The notes beneath the pieces were generated by a model. That model had not been told where the DNA came from and made no database searches. It saw only the letters and a list, made by a program, of their open reading frames with translations. Source: Candidatus Flexicrinis affinis (lineage in GTDB: Bacteria; Chloroflexota; Anaerolineae; Aggregatilineales; Phototrophicaceae). From it: DNA of 64,000 nt. Numbering within the stretch: position 1 is the first letter of the stretch; every line of letters begins with the position of its first letter. A program made the translations under genes and the position numbers. Where the stretch lies: contig JADJWE010000010.1 in NCBI GenBank assembly GCA_016716525.1, positions 339,740 to 403,739 on the forward strand. Reading direction: 5' to 3'. Positions 8,580-17,094 of this stretch are shown in pieces.

Positions 8580-9197
8580 CTACCGGATCGGCCGGTCGGC
8601 GCTGATGACGTCGTTGGAAACGAACGCGGCCTGCGGTTCTGGCTTGAATTTCTTGCCGTAATTGGTGGTATAGCGTCGGAATACCGCCGCCCATGCGACG
8701 ATCAGCATGAGGACGATCTCGCCGATCCAATAGGCGTAGGCGACGCCGCCTTGCAGCGTGAGTCCCGTAGACGAGGACGACGAGCCCGTACGCGTGATCG
8801 AGAAGCCGGTCTCGGCCAACAGCGACATCATCGCGGGGAAGCCGCTGGTACCGTAGATTTCCTGCTCAAGCTGCGGCACGGCTTCGGCCGCCTCTTCCCG
8901 AGAGACGTTCCACTCGGTCTGCACCATCTGCGTCAGATCCTCGCGGTACTTCAGGAACGTTGCACCCCAGTACACGCCAACAGCGACGGCGCACCCGATC
9001 AGCGCGACGATCAACAGCGGGAAGGTGGGGATGCGCGCCGGAAGAGCCGGCCGTGTGACGGCGAGACCGACCAGCGCGCCCGTCGCCAGCGGCAAAACCA
9101 GAATCAGGTAGTAGCCGATCACGTCTGCGCCGAACGACAGGCCGCCCATGGCTGCCCCGACGATCACCGATAGGAGGAGGGAGAGAATGAGACGCAT
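8580..9197 (-). CDS. Four-helix integral membrane protein, unknown
   Basis: 205 residues with hydrophobic segments near 2-22, 28-48, 58-80 and 155-175. A soluble loop of about 70 residues between the third and fourth helices contains a polar Glu-rich stretch and a Ser run (GSSSSST). The ATG at 9197 is preceded by AAAGGA. No enzyme or transporter motif is visible. It lies 109 bases upstream of the winged-helix gene and may head that transcript. Confidence 0.6.
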   Translation of the reverse strand: MRLILSLLLSVIVGAAMGGLSFGADVIGYYLILVLPLATGALVGLAVTRPALPARIPTFPLLIVALIGCAVAVGVYWGATFLKYREDLTQMVQTEWNVSREEAAEAVPQLEQEIYGTSGFPAMMSLLAETGFSITRTGSSSSSTGLTLQGGVAYAYWIGEIVLMLIVAWAAVFRRYTTNYGKKFKPEPQAAFVSNDVISADRPIR

Positions 9198-9310
9198 GAG
9201 TCACGGTCCTTTGGCATGAGTGTGAAAGTGATCCGCCGCCGGATGATCTGTGCGGCTGTTCTCAGGATATGAGAATTTCATGAGCTGTCAAATTGAGGCA
9301 TGACAATGCA

Positions 9311-9344
9311 CCCAACCGGGTCGTGACCACGCGCCTCTTGCCGC
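9311..9344 (+). repeat. 34-bp direct repeat, left copy
   Basis: CCCAACCGGGTCGTGACCAC followed by GCGCCTCTTGCCGC occurs here and, identical over 34 bases, at 10776-10809. The two copies bracket a secreted-protein gene pair, as expected from integration or duplication of a 1.5 kb cassette. Confidence 0.85.
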
Positions 9345-9383
9345 ACTGGAACTCTCGAATTCAGTTGGCCCCACATGTACTAG

Positions 9384-9411
9384 TTGACAGTACCCCCCCC
9401 GGGAATATGAT
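9384..9411 (+). promoter_or_regulatory. Near-consensus promoter with a C8 tract in its spacer
   Basis: TTGACA at 9384-9389 and TATGAT at 9406-9411 are separated by 16 bases that include a run of eight C (9393-9400). It lies 35 bases upstream of the secreted-protein gene at 9446. Slippage in the run would change spacer length and hence promoter strength, the mechanism known for homopolymer-containing phase-variable promoters in other bacteria. Confidence 0.6.
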
Positions 9412-9445
9412 TCTTAGCAGGGAAGGTACATGATGTGCGGGGCAG

Positions 9446-10174
9446 GTGTTGATGATGCTGCGGACTCGTGTTATTTCATACAACTGCGTATTGCTGGTGG
9501 TGTTGCTGCTCGCATCTACTGCTTTTGGACAGGATTACAACAGCCCCTCAAGCGCGTCGGACGGATTCGTAAAGTCAGGTAAGGTTGTTGGTGTCGTTGG
9601 ATACATCAAATACCCAGAAACCGGATCTGGCTTTCGCCACTACTTCACAGGTGTGCGCAAGGACTATGGATCGACGCAGTATAGGTACTTGACTGCTGGT
9701 ATTGTAATGACGCTCGGGACGCAGGGCGGAAGCATCCCTGTATGGATTTTATCAGGAGATGACACAGGCAGTTTTCGCGAGCACCTTGTTCCAGCTATCC
9801 ACACACCGCCTGTGCCGAACACCAAGATCAAGTTTGAGGTTGAATACCTTCCGAATTACGGCCTCTGGCAGATTACCTACGGGATACCGAACGTTCCGAC
9901 CTTAACCAACACGGTAACGATCGAAGCTACCCAGTACGGTTTCCATGTGGCTGACCGAGTCTTTGGCGGCGCATGGGGACAAACTTCTGGCAAGAGCCAT
10001 ATCGGGCATGCACGTTTTCGCGACATGGAATGGTTCAAACTGAAGAGTGACTACACCATCGTGCTGAAGTCGTGGACGAAGCGCGACCCCGACACGCGCA
10101 ACGCGCCTATAACCTGCATGGGTCTTACGGACGTCAACGATTTCGACTGCATGAAGGATATCCTTGCTCCATAA
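9446..10174 (+). CDS. Secreted protein of unknown function, first gene of a repeat-flanked pair
   Basis: 242 residues with a clear signal peptide (hydrophobic core VLLVVLLLASTAFG, cleavage likely after AFGQ). The mature part is rich in Tyr, Gly and Thr and predicted beta-rich (SGFRHYFTGVRKDYG, YLPNYGLWQITYGIP, GKSHIGHARFRDMEWF). No family was recognised. GTG at 9446 or ATG at 9452 or 9455 could start translation. Base composition is less GC-rich than its neighbours, and with the 34-bp flanking repeats this points to horizontal acquisition. A near-consensus promoter lies just upstream. Confidence 0.6.
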   Translation: MLMMLRTRVISYNCVLLVVLLLASTAFGQDYNSPSSASDGFVKSGKVVGVVGYIKYPETGSGFRHYFTGVRKDYGSTQYRYLTAGIVMTLGTQGGSIPVWILSGDDTGSFREHLVPAIHTPPVPNTKIKFEVEYLPNYGLWQITYGIPNVPTLTNTVTIEATQYGFHVADRVFGGAWGQTSGKSHIGHARFRDMEWFKLKSDYTIVLKSWTKRDPDTRNAPITCMGLTDVNDFDCMKDILAP

Positions 10175-10190
10175 CGAAGGGATGTAGACG

Positions 10191-10766
10191 ATGCGTGGCA
10201 AACTCGCAAGTTACGTACTAGGATCAATGCTATTCCTCGGACTTGGAGTAACCACGCTGCTCACGCCGCCCCCGGCGGCCTCCAGCACGGTGACCCCCGA
10301 AACGACAACAGATCCGCGGGATCTGGATGACGCGGCACTCGCGCAGTTCATCGTGGATATCGCCGTTCAGCAGCGCGGGTTCGGCGGTACGATCGAGTCT
10401 CAGGCCGTCTATCGCATCACTTACGGGCAGTGGCAGACCATCCTCAACTCATTCGTCTACGGGGTCAATGTCTTGCCAAACACGACGCCTGTGGTCGTGC
10501 TCCAAGCCGAGGGCGAGTTCACCATCATGGGTATGGAAGGCATGCCGGGCGTCGTGCCGTGGCGATATGCAACGATCGGCGTTGTCTTGAGTCCAGCCGG
10601 TCCTATTGTGTCCGGAATGCAATTTGAGCCGGCAGGGATAACGACTCGCTTCATCATTGACCCTACGACGCCCGATCTCACCATATCGCGCTCGTTTACC
10701 CCAGTGCCGCCTGTTGCCACGCGCGTAGCCAGCGGTACGCTCGTCTACGACCCTTCCGCTGACTGA
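10191..10766 (+). CDS. Secreted protein of unknown function, second gene of the repeat-flanked pair
   Basis: 191 residues with an N-terminal signal-like hydrophobic segment (LASYVLGSMLFLGLGVTTLL) followed by a Thr/Pro linker. The rest is beta-rich with no recognised domain (GTIESQAVYRITYGQWQ, EGEFTIMGMEG). An AAGGGATG sequence precedes the ATG. The gene starts 16 bases after the previous one, so the two are probably cotranscribed and may act together at the cell surface. The pair ends just before the right-hand 34-bp repeat. Confidence 0.6.
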   Translation: MRGKLASYVLGSMLFLGLGVTTLLTPPPAASSTVTPETTTDPRDLDDAALAQFIVDIAVQQRGFGGTIESQAVYRITYGQWQTILNSFVYGVNVLPNTTPVVVLQAEGEFTIMGMEGMPGVVPWRYATIGVVLSPAGPIVSGMQFEPAGITTRFIIDPTTPDLTISRSFTPVPPVATRVASGTLVYDPSAD

Positions 10767-10775
10767 GCGGCCGGC

Positions 10776-10809
10776 CCCAACCGGGTCGTGACCACGCGCC
10801 TCTTGCCGC
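10776..10809 (+). repeat. 34-bp direct repeat, right copy
   Basis: Identical to 9311-9344. It lies 10 bases past the stop of the second secreted-protein gene and 37 bases before the SAM riboswitch. Confidence 0.85.
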
Positions 10810-10845
10810 GTCGTGCGATTAGCCCTACAATGCAGTCAGACAGAC

Positions 10846-10946
10846 CTCATCACGACGCAGGGGAGGCACACGGGCCCGCGATCCTGCCGCAACCGCCGGA
10901 GCGCCGGCACGGTGCGCCTTCCGTCCGCCGAACGCGGAAAGATGAG
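10846..10946 (+). ncRNA. SAM-I (S-box) riboswitch controlling the metH operon
   Basis: P1 is formed by CTCATC (10846-10851) and GATGAG (10941-10946), a perfect complement. Between them the S-box core is recognisable: GGGGAGGCACACGGGCCC, then TGCCGCAACC, a P3 hairpin (CGCCGG...CCGGC), GGTGCGCCTTCC and GGAAAGATGAG. This class binds S-adenosylmethionine and switches methionine-cycle genes off. A terminator hairpin follows 30 bases later and the operon ends in methionine synthase, so sequence and context agree. Confidence 0.9.
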
Positions 10947-10976
10947 CCGACAGCCGAGTGAATGCACCGAATTGTC

Positions 10977-11017
10977 ACGCTCCTTGCCGCACGCTCGGCG
11001 GGGCGTTTTTGATTTTT
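10977..11017 (+). terminator. Intrinsic terminator of the SAM riboswitch expression platform
   Basis: ACGCTCC-TT-GCCG pairs with CGGC-GGGGCGT over a six-base loop and is followed by TTTTGATTTTT. Its location between aptamer and first start codon implies SAM-induced transcription termination. Confidence 0.8.
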
Positions 11018-11036
11018 ACCGAGGTGACGCGCCATC

Positions 11037-11687
11037 ATGGACTCGCACGCCGACGAATCATCCGCCGCCTTGGACGCCGCAGCACAGGACGGACTTTCCG
11101 CCCTGCGGGCCGCCGCGTCCGCGCGCGAGTGGGCCGTGCTGCAAGCCGAGCTGGGCGGACTGCTGGCCGGGCTGCCGCTGTTCGCGGCGCTCTCGGCGGT
11201 GATCGACGGCCTGACCGCACTGCTGCCGGTGGTCGAGGCGCGCGAGGCGTACGACATGCAGCTTCGCGGGCTGCCGCGTCAACTGCTGGCCGGGGTGATG
11301 AGCTACGGCTTCGCGCCCGATCAACTGCCAGACCAGATCATCGCGGACTATCACACGCCGGGGGCCGCGCAGTTCATGCACGCCGTGCTGGAGCTGTGCC
11401 GGGCGGCTCAGCGCGAGCGTGACGACGCCGAACGGCCTGCCCTGCTGGTCAGCGCGGCAGGGAACGCCATCATCGCCGCCATGGGCGAGTCGTTCTACGC
11501 GCGCCATCCCGAGTTGTTCGCCCGCGTGCGGGACAATCGGCTCGACCCGGAGACGGGCGAGTACACCGACCCCGACGCGGCCAAGATCCCGATTCTGCTG
11601 TGGATGGACGCCGAGGTCGCGGCGCTGGACACGGCACAGTGGCTCGCGCTGGCCGACCGTGTCGAGCGCGCGTACGCGAACCTGTAG
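11037..11687 (+). CDS. Conserved-looking hypothetical protein in the SAM-regulated metH operon
   Basis: 216 residues, mainly helical and Ala/Leu-rich, with no signal peptide and no recognised domain. Distinctive segments are YGFAPDQLPDQIIADYHTPG and GESFYARHPELFARVRDNR. It is the first gene after the SAM-I riboswitch (start preceded by GAGGTG), 11 bases before a small gene and then metH. Position suggests a role linked to methionine or cobalamin methyl transfer, but nothing in the sequence proves it. Confidence 0.65.
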   Translation: MDSHADESSAALDAAAQDGLSALRAAASAREWAVLQAELGGLLAGLPLFAALSAVIDGLTALLPVVEAREAYDMQLRGLPRQLLAGVMSYGFAPDQLPDQIIADYHTPGAAQFMHAVLELCRAAQRERDDAERPALLVSAAGNAIIAAMGESFYARHPELFARVRDNRLDPETGEYTDPDAAKIPILLWMDAEVAALDTAQWLALADRVERAYANL

Positions 11688-11698
11688 GAGGTACTGAG

Positions 11699-11956
11699 AT
11701 GACGGACATTCAAGCCCAACTGGCAATTCAGATCACCCCGGACGAGTACGAGCTGCTGATCGCCCTTCGCACGCTGGCAGCTGACGATCGAACGCGAATC
11801 CTTGAAGCGGTCAATCTTGCCCGAGAAGCTGCGGCGGGGACATCCGGCAAAGACTTCGTGCGAGATCTCGATGCACTGCGCTCAACCATGAACGATGAGC
11901 AGTTGCAGCGGTTCAAGGAATCGCTCGCGGACTCAGACCCACGTGTCGTGGACTAG
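11699..11956 (+). CDS. Small helical protein in the metH operon
   Basis: 85 residues, acidic and helical (ITPDEYELLIALRTLAADDR, then ALRSTMNDEQLQRFKESLAD), no known domain. It starts from an ATG with a strong AGGAGG eight bases upstream and lies between the 216-residue hypothetical gene and metH, so it is expected to be SAM-regulated. The longer open frame upstream is a shadow of the preceding gene. Confidence 0.65.
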   Translation: MTDIQAQLAIQITPDEYELLIALRTLAADDRTRILEAVNLAREAAAGTSGKDFVRDLDALRSTMNDEQLQRFKESLADSDPRVVD

Positions 11957-11980
11957 ACACGGGAGGACTAGGACTTGCCC

Positions 11981-14900
11981 ATGACCGAACGCACATTCAC
12001 CAACCGCCGCTATCTGGACGCCGTGAACGACCACGTCGTGATCTTCGACGGCGCGATGGGCACGAGCATCCAGAAGTACGACCTCTCTGCCGAGGATTTC
12101 GGCGGGGCGCAGTACGACGGCTGCAACGATTTCCTCGTCATCACGCGGCCCGACATCATCGAGGCGATCCATGAATCGTTCCTCAACGTCGGCAGCGAGG
12201 CGGTCGAGACCGACACGTTCCGCAGCAACCGGCTCACGCTGGCCGAATACGGCTTGCAGGACCGCACGCTGGAGATCAACCGCGCCGCCGCACAGCTCGC
12301 CCGCCGCGTATGCGATCGTGTCGCCGCCCAGACGGGCATCCCGCGTTTTGTCGCCGGCAGCATCGGCCCGACCGGCAAGCTGCCCAGCGGCAGCGACCCC
12401 GACCTGAGCAACATCACCTTCGAGGAACTGGCCGCGATCTTCTACGAGCAGGCGCAGGGGCTGACCGAAGGTGGTGCCGACGTGCTGCTGGTCGAGACGT
12501 CGCAGGACATTCTGGAGGTCAAGGCGGCGATCGTCGGCATCAACCGCTACTTCGAAGACGCCGGTGTGCGGATTCCGCTGCAGGTGCAAGTCACGCTCGA
12601 CACGACCGGACGCATGCTGTTCGGCACCGACATCGGCGGCGCGCTGGCGACCCTCGAAGCCCTGCCGATCGACATTATCGGCATGAACTGCTCGACCGGC
12701 CCGGAATACATGACCGCGCCGATCAAGTATCTGGTCGAGAACAGCCGCCTACCGATCAGCGTGCTGCCCAACGCCGGCCTGCCGATCAACGTGGACGGCG
12801 AGGCGGTGTATCCGATGGAGCCCGAGCCGTTCAGTCACATGGTGGGCGAGTTCGCGCGCTGGGGCGTGAGCATTGTTGGCGGGTGCTGCGGCACGACGCC
12901 GGAGCATTTGAAGCGGTTGTACAAGGAAGTGCATGGGCGGGAGTATGCGCCCCTCACCCCCGACCCCTCTCCCTCGCAAGCGGGGCGAGGGGAGAAAGAA
13001 ACCCTCACCCCCAACACCTCTCCCTCAGGGAGAGGGGAGGATGATGTGGGCGAGGTGGATCGCCCCTCTCCCCCCGGAGAGGGGCAGCGGAGCGCAGCGA
13101 CGCGGGGTGAGGTTGGCGTTGGAGAAGCCCTCACCCCCAGCCCCTCTCCCTCAGGGAGAGGGGAGAAAGACGGTGCGGGGAGCGGTGATCACTCAGTACT
13201 CAGCACTCAGGACTCGGCACTTGGTTCTCTCCGGCGGCCGACGCCGCGGACGGTGCCGGATGTGGCGCGGGTGTCGAGCGGCATGACGGCCACGCCGATG
13301 ATCCAGAACCCCGGCCCGACACTGATCGGCGAGCGCGTCAACTCGCAGGGGTCGCGCAAGGTCAAGCGCCTGCTGCTGGCCGACGACTACGACAGCATCG
13401 TGCAGATCGCCGTCGATCAGGTCGCCAGCGGGGCGCACATGCTGGACGTGTGCGTGGCGCTTACCGAACGCGCCGACGAACTGGCGCAGATGCAGGCGGT
13501 CGTCAAGAAGCTGGCGCAGGCGGTCGAAGTCCCGCTAATTATCGACACGACCGAGCCGGAAGTGGCCGAAGCGGCGCTGGCGCTGTATCCGGGCCGCGGC
13601 GTGATCAACGGCAACAACCTCGAGAACGGCCGCGAGCGCATCGACCAAATTCTGCCGATCGCCAAGAAGCACGGCGCGGCGGTGATCTCGATGACGATTG
13701 ACGAAGACGGGATGGCGCACACGCGCGAGAAGAAGTTCGAGATCGCCCGGCGCATCTACGACATCGCGCTGAACGACTACGGCCTGAGCGCGCACGACAT
13801 GATCTTCGATACGCTGACGTTCCCGCTGACGACCGGCCAAGCCGAGCTGCGTAACGACGCCGTCGAGACGATCGAGGCGATCCGGCTCATCAAGCAGAGC
13901 CTGCCGGGGGCGATGACCGCGCTTGGCGTGAGCAACGTGAGCTTCGGCGTGGGCGAGGCGGCGCGCGGCGTGCTGAACAGCGTGTTCCTGTACCACGCGG
14001 TGCAGGCCGGCCTCGACATGGCGATCGTCAATCCAGCGCACATCACGCCGTACGCCGAGATTCCGGCCGATCAGCGCAAGGTCGCCGACGACCTGATCTT
14101 CAACACCGACGAGGACGCCCTGCCGCGCTTCATTCAGTATTTCGAGAAGAATCAGGTCGCCGTGGCGGGTGGCGAGCAGGCTGACCCGACCGAAGGCATG
14201 ACGTCCGAGCAGGCGCTGCATTGGCAGATCGTCCACCGCAAGAAGGACGGCGTCGAACGGCTGATCGACGACTGCCTGACGCGGCAGGACGCTGTCGGCG
14301 TGCTGAACAACGTGCTGCTGCCGGCGATGAAAGAGGTCGGCGACAAGTTCGGCGCGGGCGAGCTGATCCTGCCGTTCGTGCTGCAAAGCGCCGAGGCGAT
14401 GAAGAAGTCGGTCGCCTACCTCGAGCAGTTCATGGACAGGGTCGAGGGATCGAGCAAGGGCGTCGTCGTGCTGGCGACCGTCTACGGCGACGTGCATGAC
14501 ATCGGCAAGAATCTCGTCAAGACGATCCTGAGCAACAACGGCTACACCGTGCACGACCTCGGCAAGCAGGTGCCGGCCAACACGATTATCGACAAGGCCG
14601 TCGAGTACAACGCCGACGCGATCGGGCTGTCCGCCCTGCTGGTCAGCACCAGCAAGCAGATGCCGCTGATCGTCAACGAGCTGGCGCGGCGCGACCTGAA
14701 ATACCCGGTGCTGATCGGCGGCGCGGCGATCAACCGCAAGTTTGGCCGGCGCATCCTGTTTCTGGACGACACCAGCGCGCCGTATGAACCGGGTGTGTTC
14801 TACTGCAACGACGCGTTTGAAGGGCTGTCGGTGATGGACAACCTGACCGGTCCCGCGCGCGAGACGTTCGTGCGGCAAATCGTGGACGAGGCGTATGCGG

Positions 14901-15793
14901 AACAGGGCAAGCCCTCGCCTCGCCGCCGGACTGCCGGGCCGGCCATCGTCAAGACGGTCAAGCCCGCGCCGGACGTCCCGACGCCGCCGTTCTGGGGATC
15001 GCGCAAGGTGGCGTATATGCCGCTCGAGATCGTGCTCAAGCACCTGCACAAGCCGGAGCTGTACCGCCTGAGTTGGGGCGCGAAGAACACCCACGGCGAG
15101 GAGTGGGCCAAGCTGGAGGCCGAGTTCGAGGCGCGCCTCGACCGGATGAGCCGCGAAGCACTGCGCGACAAGTCGCTGCTGCCACAGGCCGCCTACGGGT
15201 ATTTCCCCGCACAGAGCGATGGCGACGACCTGATCGTGTACGACCCCGCGCCGTTCAACTATCGCAACGGCGGCGAGCTGGACAAGGTCGAGATTGCGCG
15301 CTTCGCGTTTCCGCGCCAGACGACTGGCGAATATCTGTGCATCAGCGACTACTACGCGCCGGTCGACAGCGGGCAGATCGATGTGGTCACGCTGCAAGTC
15401 GTCACCGTGGGCGAGCCGGCGACTGCGAAATTCGACGCGCTGCAAACGGCGGACAACTACAGCGAGGCGTACTTCTTCCACGGGCTGGCCGTGCAAGCCG
15501 CCGAGGCGACCGCCAACTACATGACCGCGCACGTCCGGCGCGAGCTGGGCCTGGCGGAGAATCGCGGCAAGCGCTACTCGTGGGGGTATCCGGCCTGCCC
15601 GGATTTGGCCGACCATCAGATCGTGCTGCGCCTGCTGCCGCAAGCCGCCGAGATCGGCCTCAGCCTGACGCCCGAGTCGTACCAGTGGGTGCCGGAGCAG
15701 TCGACGGCGGCGATCTTTGCGCACCATCCCGACGCGAAGTACTACAGCGTGGGATCGCTCGACCGCACCGCGCAGATTCTCGGCACGCCGTAG
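11981..15793 (+). CDS. metH: Cobalamin-dependent methionine synthase
   Basis: About 1270 residues. Domains in order: homocysteine-binding barrel (1-320, zinc motifs NCSTGP and GGCCGTTPEH), an unusual 90-residue repeat-derived linker, pterin-binding barrel (from IGERVNSQG, about 445-690), B12-cap and B12-binding domain (YGDVHDIGKN, His ligand near residue 838, then GLSALLVST and LIGGAAIN), and a C-terminal reactivation domain (from about 1010; YSWGYPACPDLADH). It transfers methyl groups from methyltetrahydrofolate to homocysteine. A TTG at 11975 is an alternative start, but the ATG at 11981 has AGGA suitably upstream. Control by the SAM-I riboswitch fits the pathway. Confidence 0.97.
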   Translation: MTERTFTNRRYLDAVNDHVVIFDGAMGTSIQKYDLSAEDFGGAQYDGCNDFLVITRPDIIEAIHESFLNVGSEAVETDTFRSNRLTLAEYGLQDRTLEINRAAAQLARRVCDRVAAQTGIPRFVAGSIGPTGKLPSGSDPDLSNITFEELAAIFYEQAQGLTEGGADVLLVETSQDILEVKAAIVGINRYFEDAGVRIPLQVQVTLDTTGRMLFGTDIGGALATLEALPIDIIGMNCSTGPEYMTAPIKYLVENSRLPISVLPNAGLPINVDGEAVYPMEPEPFSHMVGEFARWGVSIVGGCCGTTPEHLKRLYKEVHGREYAPLTPDPSPSQAGRGEKETLTPNTSPSGRGEDDVGEVDRPSPPGEGQRSAATRGEVGVGEALTPSPSPSGRGEKDGAGSGDHSVLSTQDSALGSLRRPTPRTVPDVARVSSGMTATPMIQNPGPTLIGERVNSQGSRKVKRLLLADDYDSIVQIAVDQVASGAHMLDVCVALTERADELAQMQAVVKKLAQAVEVPLIIDTTEPEVAEAALALYPGRGVINGNNLENGRERIDQILPIAKKHGAAVISMTIDEDGMAHTREKKFEIARRIYDIALNDYGLSAHDMIFDTLTFPLTTGQAELRNDAVETIEAIRLIKQSLPGAMTALGVSNVSFGVGEAARGVLNSVFLYHAVQAGLDMAIVNPAHITPYAEIPADQRKVADDLIFNTDEDALPRFIQYFEKNQVAVAGGEQADPTEGMTSEQALHWQIVHRKKDGVERLIDDCLTRQDAVGVLNNVLLPAMKEVGDKFGAGELILPFVLQSAEAMKKSVAYLEQFMDRVEGSSKGVVVLATVYGDVHDIGKNLVKTILSNNGYTVHDLGKQVPANTIIDKAVEYNADAIGLSALLVSTSKQMPLIVNELARRDLKYPVLIGGAAINRKFGRRILFLDDTSAPYEPGVFYCNDAFEGLSVMDNLTGPARETFVRQIVDEAYAEQGKPSPRRRTAGPAIVKTVKPAPDVPTPPFWGSRKVAYMPLEIVLKHLHKPELYRLSWGAKNTHGEEWAKLEAEFEARLDRMSREALRDKSLLPQAAYGYFPAQSDGDDLIVYDPAPFNYRNGGELDKVEIARFAFPRQTTGEYLCISDYYAPVDSGQIDVVTLQVVTVGEPATAKFDALQTADNYSEAYFFHGLAVQAAEATANYMTAHVRRELGLAENRGKRYSWGYPACPDLADHQIVLRLLPQAAEIGLSLTPESYQWVPEQSTAAIFAHHPDAKYYSVGSLDRTAQILGTP
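12949..13225 (+). repeat. Block of dispersed palindromic repeats inserted in-frame in metH
   Basis: Three consecutive copies of the CCTCACCCC...CCTCTCCCTCAGGGAGAGGGG element, plus a degenerate CTCAGTACTCAGCACTCAG stretch, fall within the metH coding sequence between the homocysteine and pterin domains. The same motifs are otherwise intergenic in this window. The frame stays open and encodes a Ser/Pro/Gly-rich linker (LTPDPSPS, LTPNTSPSGRGE, LTPSPSPSGRGE). Confidence 0.9.
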
Positions 15794-15848
15794 GGGCAGT
15801 GCTGCGTGACGAGTGATGAGTGCTGAGGAGAGGCCGGTATGACTCGGC

Positions 15849-16202
15849 CTAGTTTGACTTAGTCCGTTCAAGAACGAAGTAGATGGTGTTCTGGTCGGGA
15901 ATCGTCTCAACCAAGCGCCAACCTTGTTCACCCAGATGCGAAAGATATATGGGGAGAGGCAGTGAGGATTCATCCTCTGAAAGTGTGGCACGAATGGAAT
16001 CAATGCCTTGTCTCAAAGGTGCAGCCACGGCATCTTCGCCGTGGATTAGTGCCATACCGATAAGCCCGTAATAACTCATCGCGATGTACTCATATTGCTC
16101 ACTCTGCAGAGGTTGCGCGGCTTGGATCGACGACTGGTTAACAAGCAACAATGCTAGGATGAGGGCTAGGCAAGTGATGATAACTGCGGAAAAACGCTGC
16201 AT
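15849..16202 (-). CDS. Small secreted protein, DUF4177-like
   Basis: 117 residues with a signal peptide (VIITCLALILALLLVNQSSIQA). The mature part begins EQYEYIAMSYYG and ends LGEQGWRLVETIPDQNTIYFVLER, which resembles the YEY...LGxxGWELV pattern of DUF4177-type proteins. GGAGA precedes the ATG at 16202. An IS5-type element begins within 15 bases upstream, so the native promoter has probably been displaced. It converges with metH; a weak hairpin at about 15834-15850 (AGGCCG...CGGCCT) may serve as terminator. Confidence 0.6.
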   Translation of the reverse strand: MQRFSAVIITCLALILALLLVNQSSIQAAQPLQSEQYEYIAMSYYGLIGMALIHGEDAVAAPLRQGIDSIRATLSEDESSLPLPIYLSHLGEQGWRLVETIPDQNTIYFVLERTKSN

Positions 16203-16214
16203 CGTGATGTCTCC

Positions 16215-17094
16215 AGAAGCGGTTTCAAAAATTGAGCGGTAACGGTACACTGGTGGGATGAGCCGACATGACGTGACTGACCAACAGTGGGAAATCCTGG
16301 AGCCGTTGATCCCTAAGCAGAAGCCGGGGCGCGGGCGACCGCGTGCGGATGATCGCCGTACGCTGAACGGCATTCTGTTCGTCCTGAAGACGGGCTGCCA
16401 ATGGAAAGATATGCCCGAAGAGTTCGGCGACCATGTGACGTGCTGGCGGCGGCTGGATCGCTGGCAGCGGGACGGGACGTGGAGCGGATCTGGCGGGCGC
16501 TGCTGGGGCAACTGGATGCGCAAGGCAAGTTGGAATGGACCGAAGCGTTTCTGGATGGGAGTTTCACCCCGCTAAAAAGGGGGCTCCGGCGTCGGAACGA
16601 CGAAGGTCGGCAAAGGCAGTCAGTGATGCTGGTGGTAGAAGGACATGGGTTGCCAATTGGGGTGGTGGTGGAAAGCGCCACGCCTCACGAAGTCACGTTG
16701 GCGCAAGCCGTGATTGATGACGTTATGGTGCCCCCGTGCGAAGCGCAAACCCCGGCGTCGCCCGCGCGCGCTGGGCGCTGACAAAGGGTTCGACAGCCGA
16801 CGTCCGCGGGCCGCCTTGCGCCGGCGAGGATCCGGCCCGGATCCCGCAGCGCAAACGTGCCGAGGGCCACCGACCGCGGCGCGGTCGGCCGCAGGCGCCG
16901 TTGGGACGCACCCGGCGTTGGGTTGTCGAACGCACCTTCGCGTGGATGGACAACTGCCGTCGGCTGGTCGTGCGCTACGAGCGCAAGCTGGAAAACTTCA
17001 AAGCGTTCTGTCTGGTTGCCTTTATCCAATGGTCCCTCAACCGGCTACTGCGGCCTGTTGCCACCATCGCCCCGTATTATTGAAATAGGCTCCA
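16215..17094 (+). mobile_element. IS5-type insertion sequence, degenerate
   Basis: A transposase remnant is bounded by imperfect inverted ends: AGCGGTTTCAAAAAT near 16218-16232 and, reversed, AGCCTATTTCAATAAT near 17077-17093. The length of about 880 bases suits small IS5-group elements. No clear target duplication was found. Confidence 0.65.
16258..17083 (+). pseudogene. IS5-family transposase broken by frameshifts
   Basis: The protein is recognisable in three frames. 16258 onward gives MSRHDVTDQQWEILEPLIP and LKTGCQWKDMPEEFG. From about 16475 the next frame gives ERIWRALLGQLDAQGKLEW and EAFLDGSFTPLKRG. From about 16770 a third frame gives WVVERTFAWMDNCRRLVVRYE, the DDE C-terminal block. 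At least two frameshifts are needed to read through, and no slippery heptamer is apparent, so programmed frameshifting is unlikely. The element is probably inactive. Confidence 0.8.

Noticed and set aside
13535..16003. 822-codon minus-strand open frame opposite metH
   Set aside because: It is the antisense shadow of a conserved GC-rich gene; the translation is His/Arg/Val-rich without domains.
16258..16781. Programmed frameshift in the IS5-type transposase
   Set aside because: Two shifts are needed and no slippery heptamer with downstream structure was seen, so decay is more likely.
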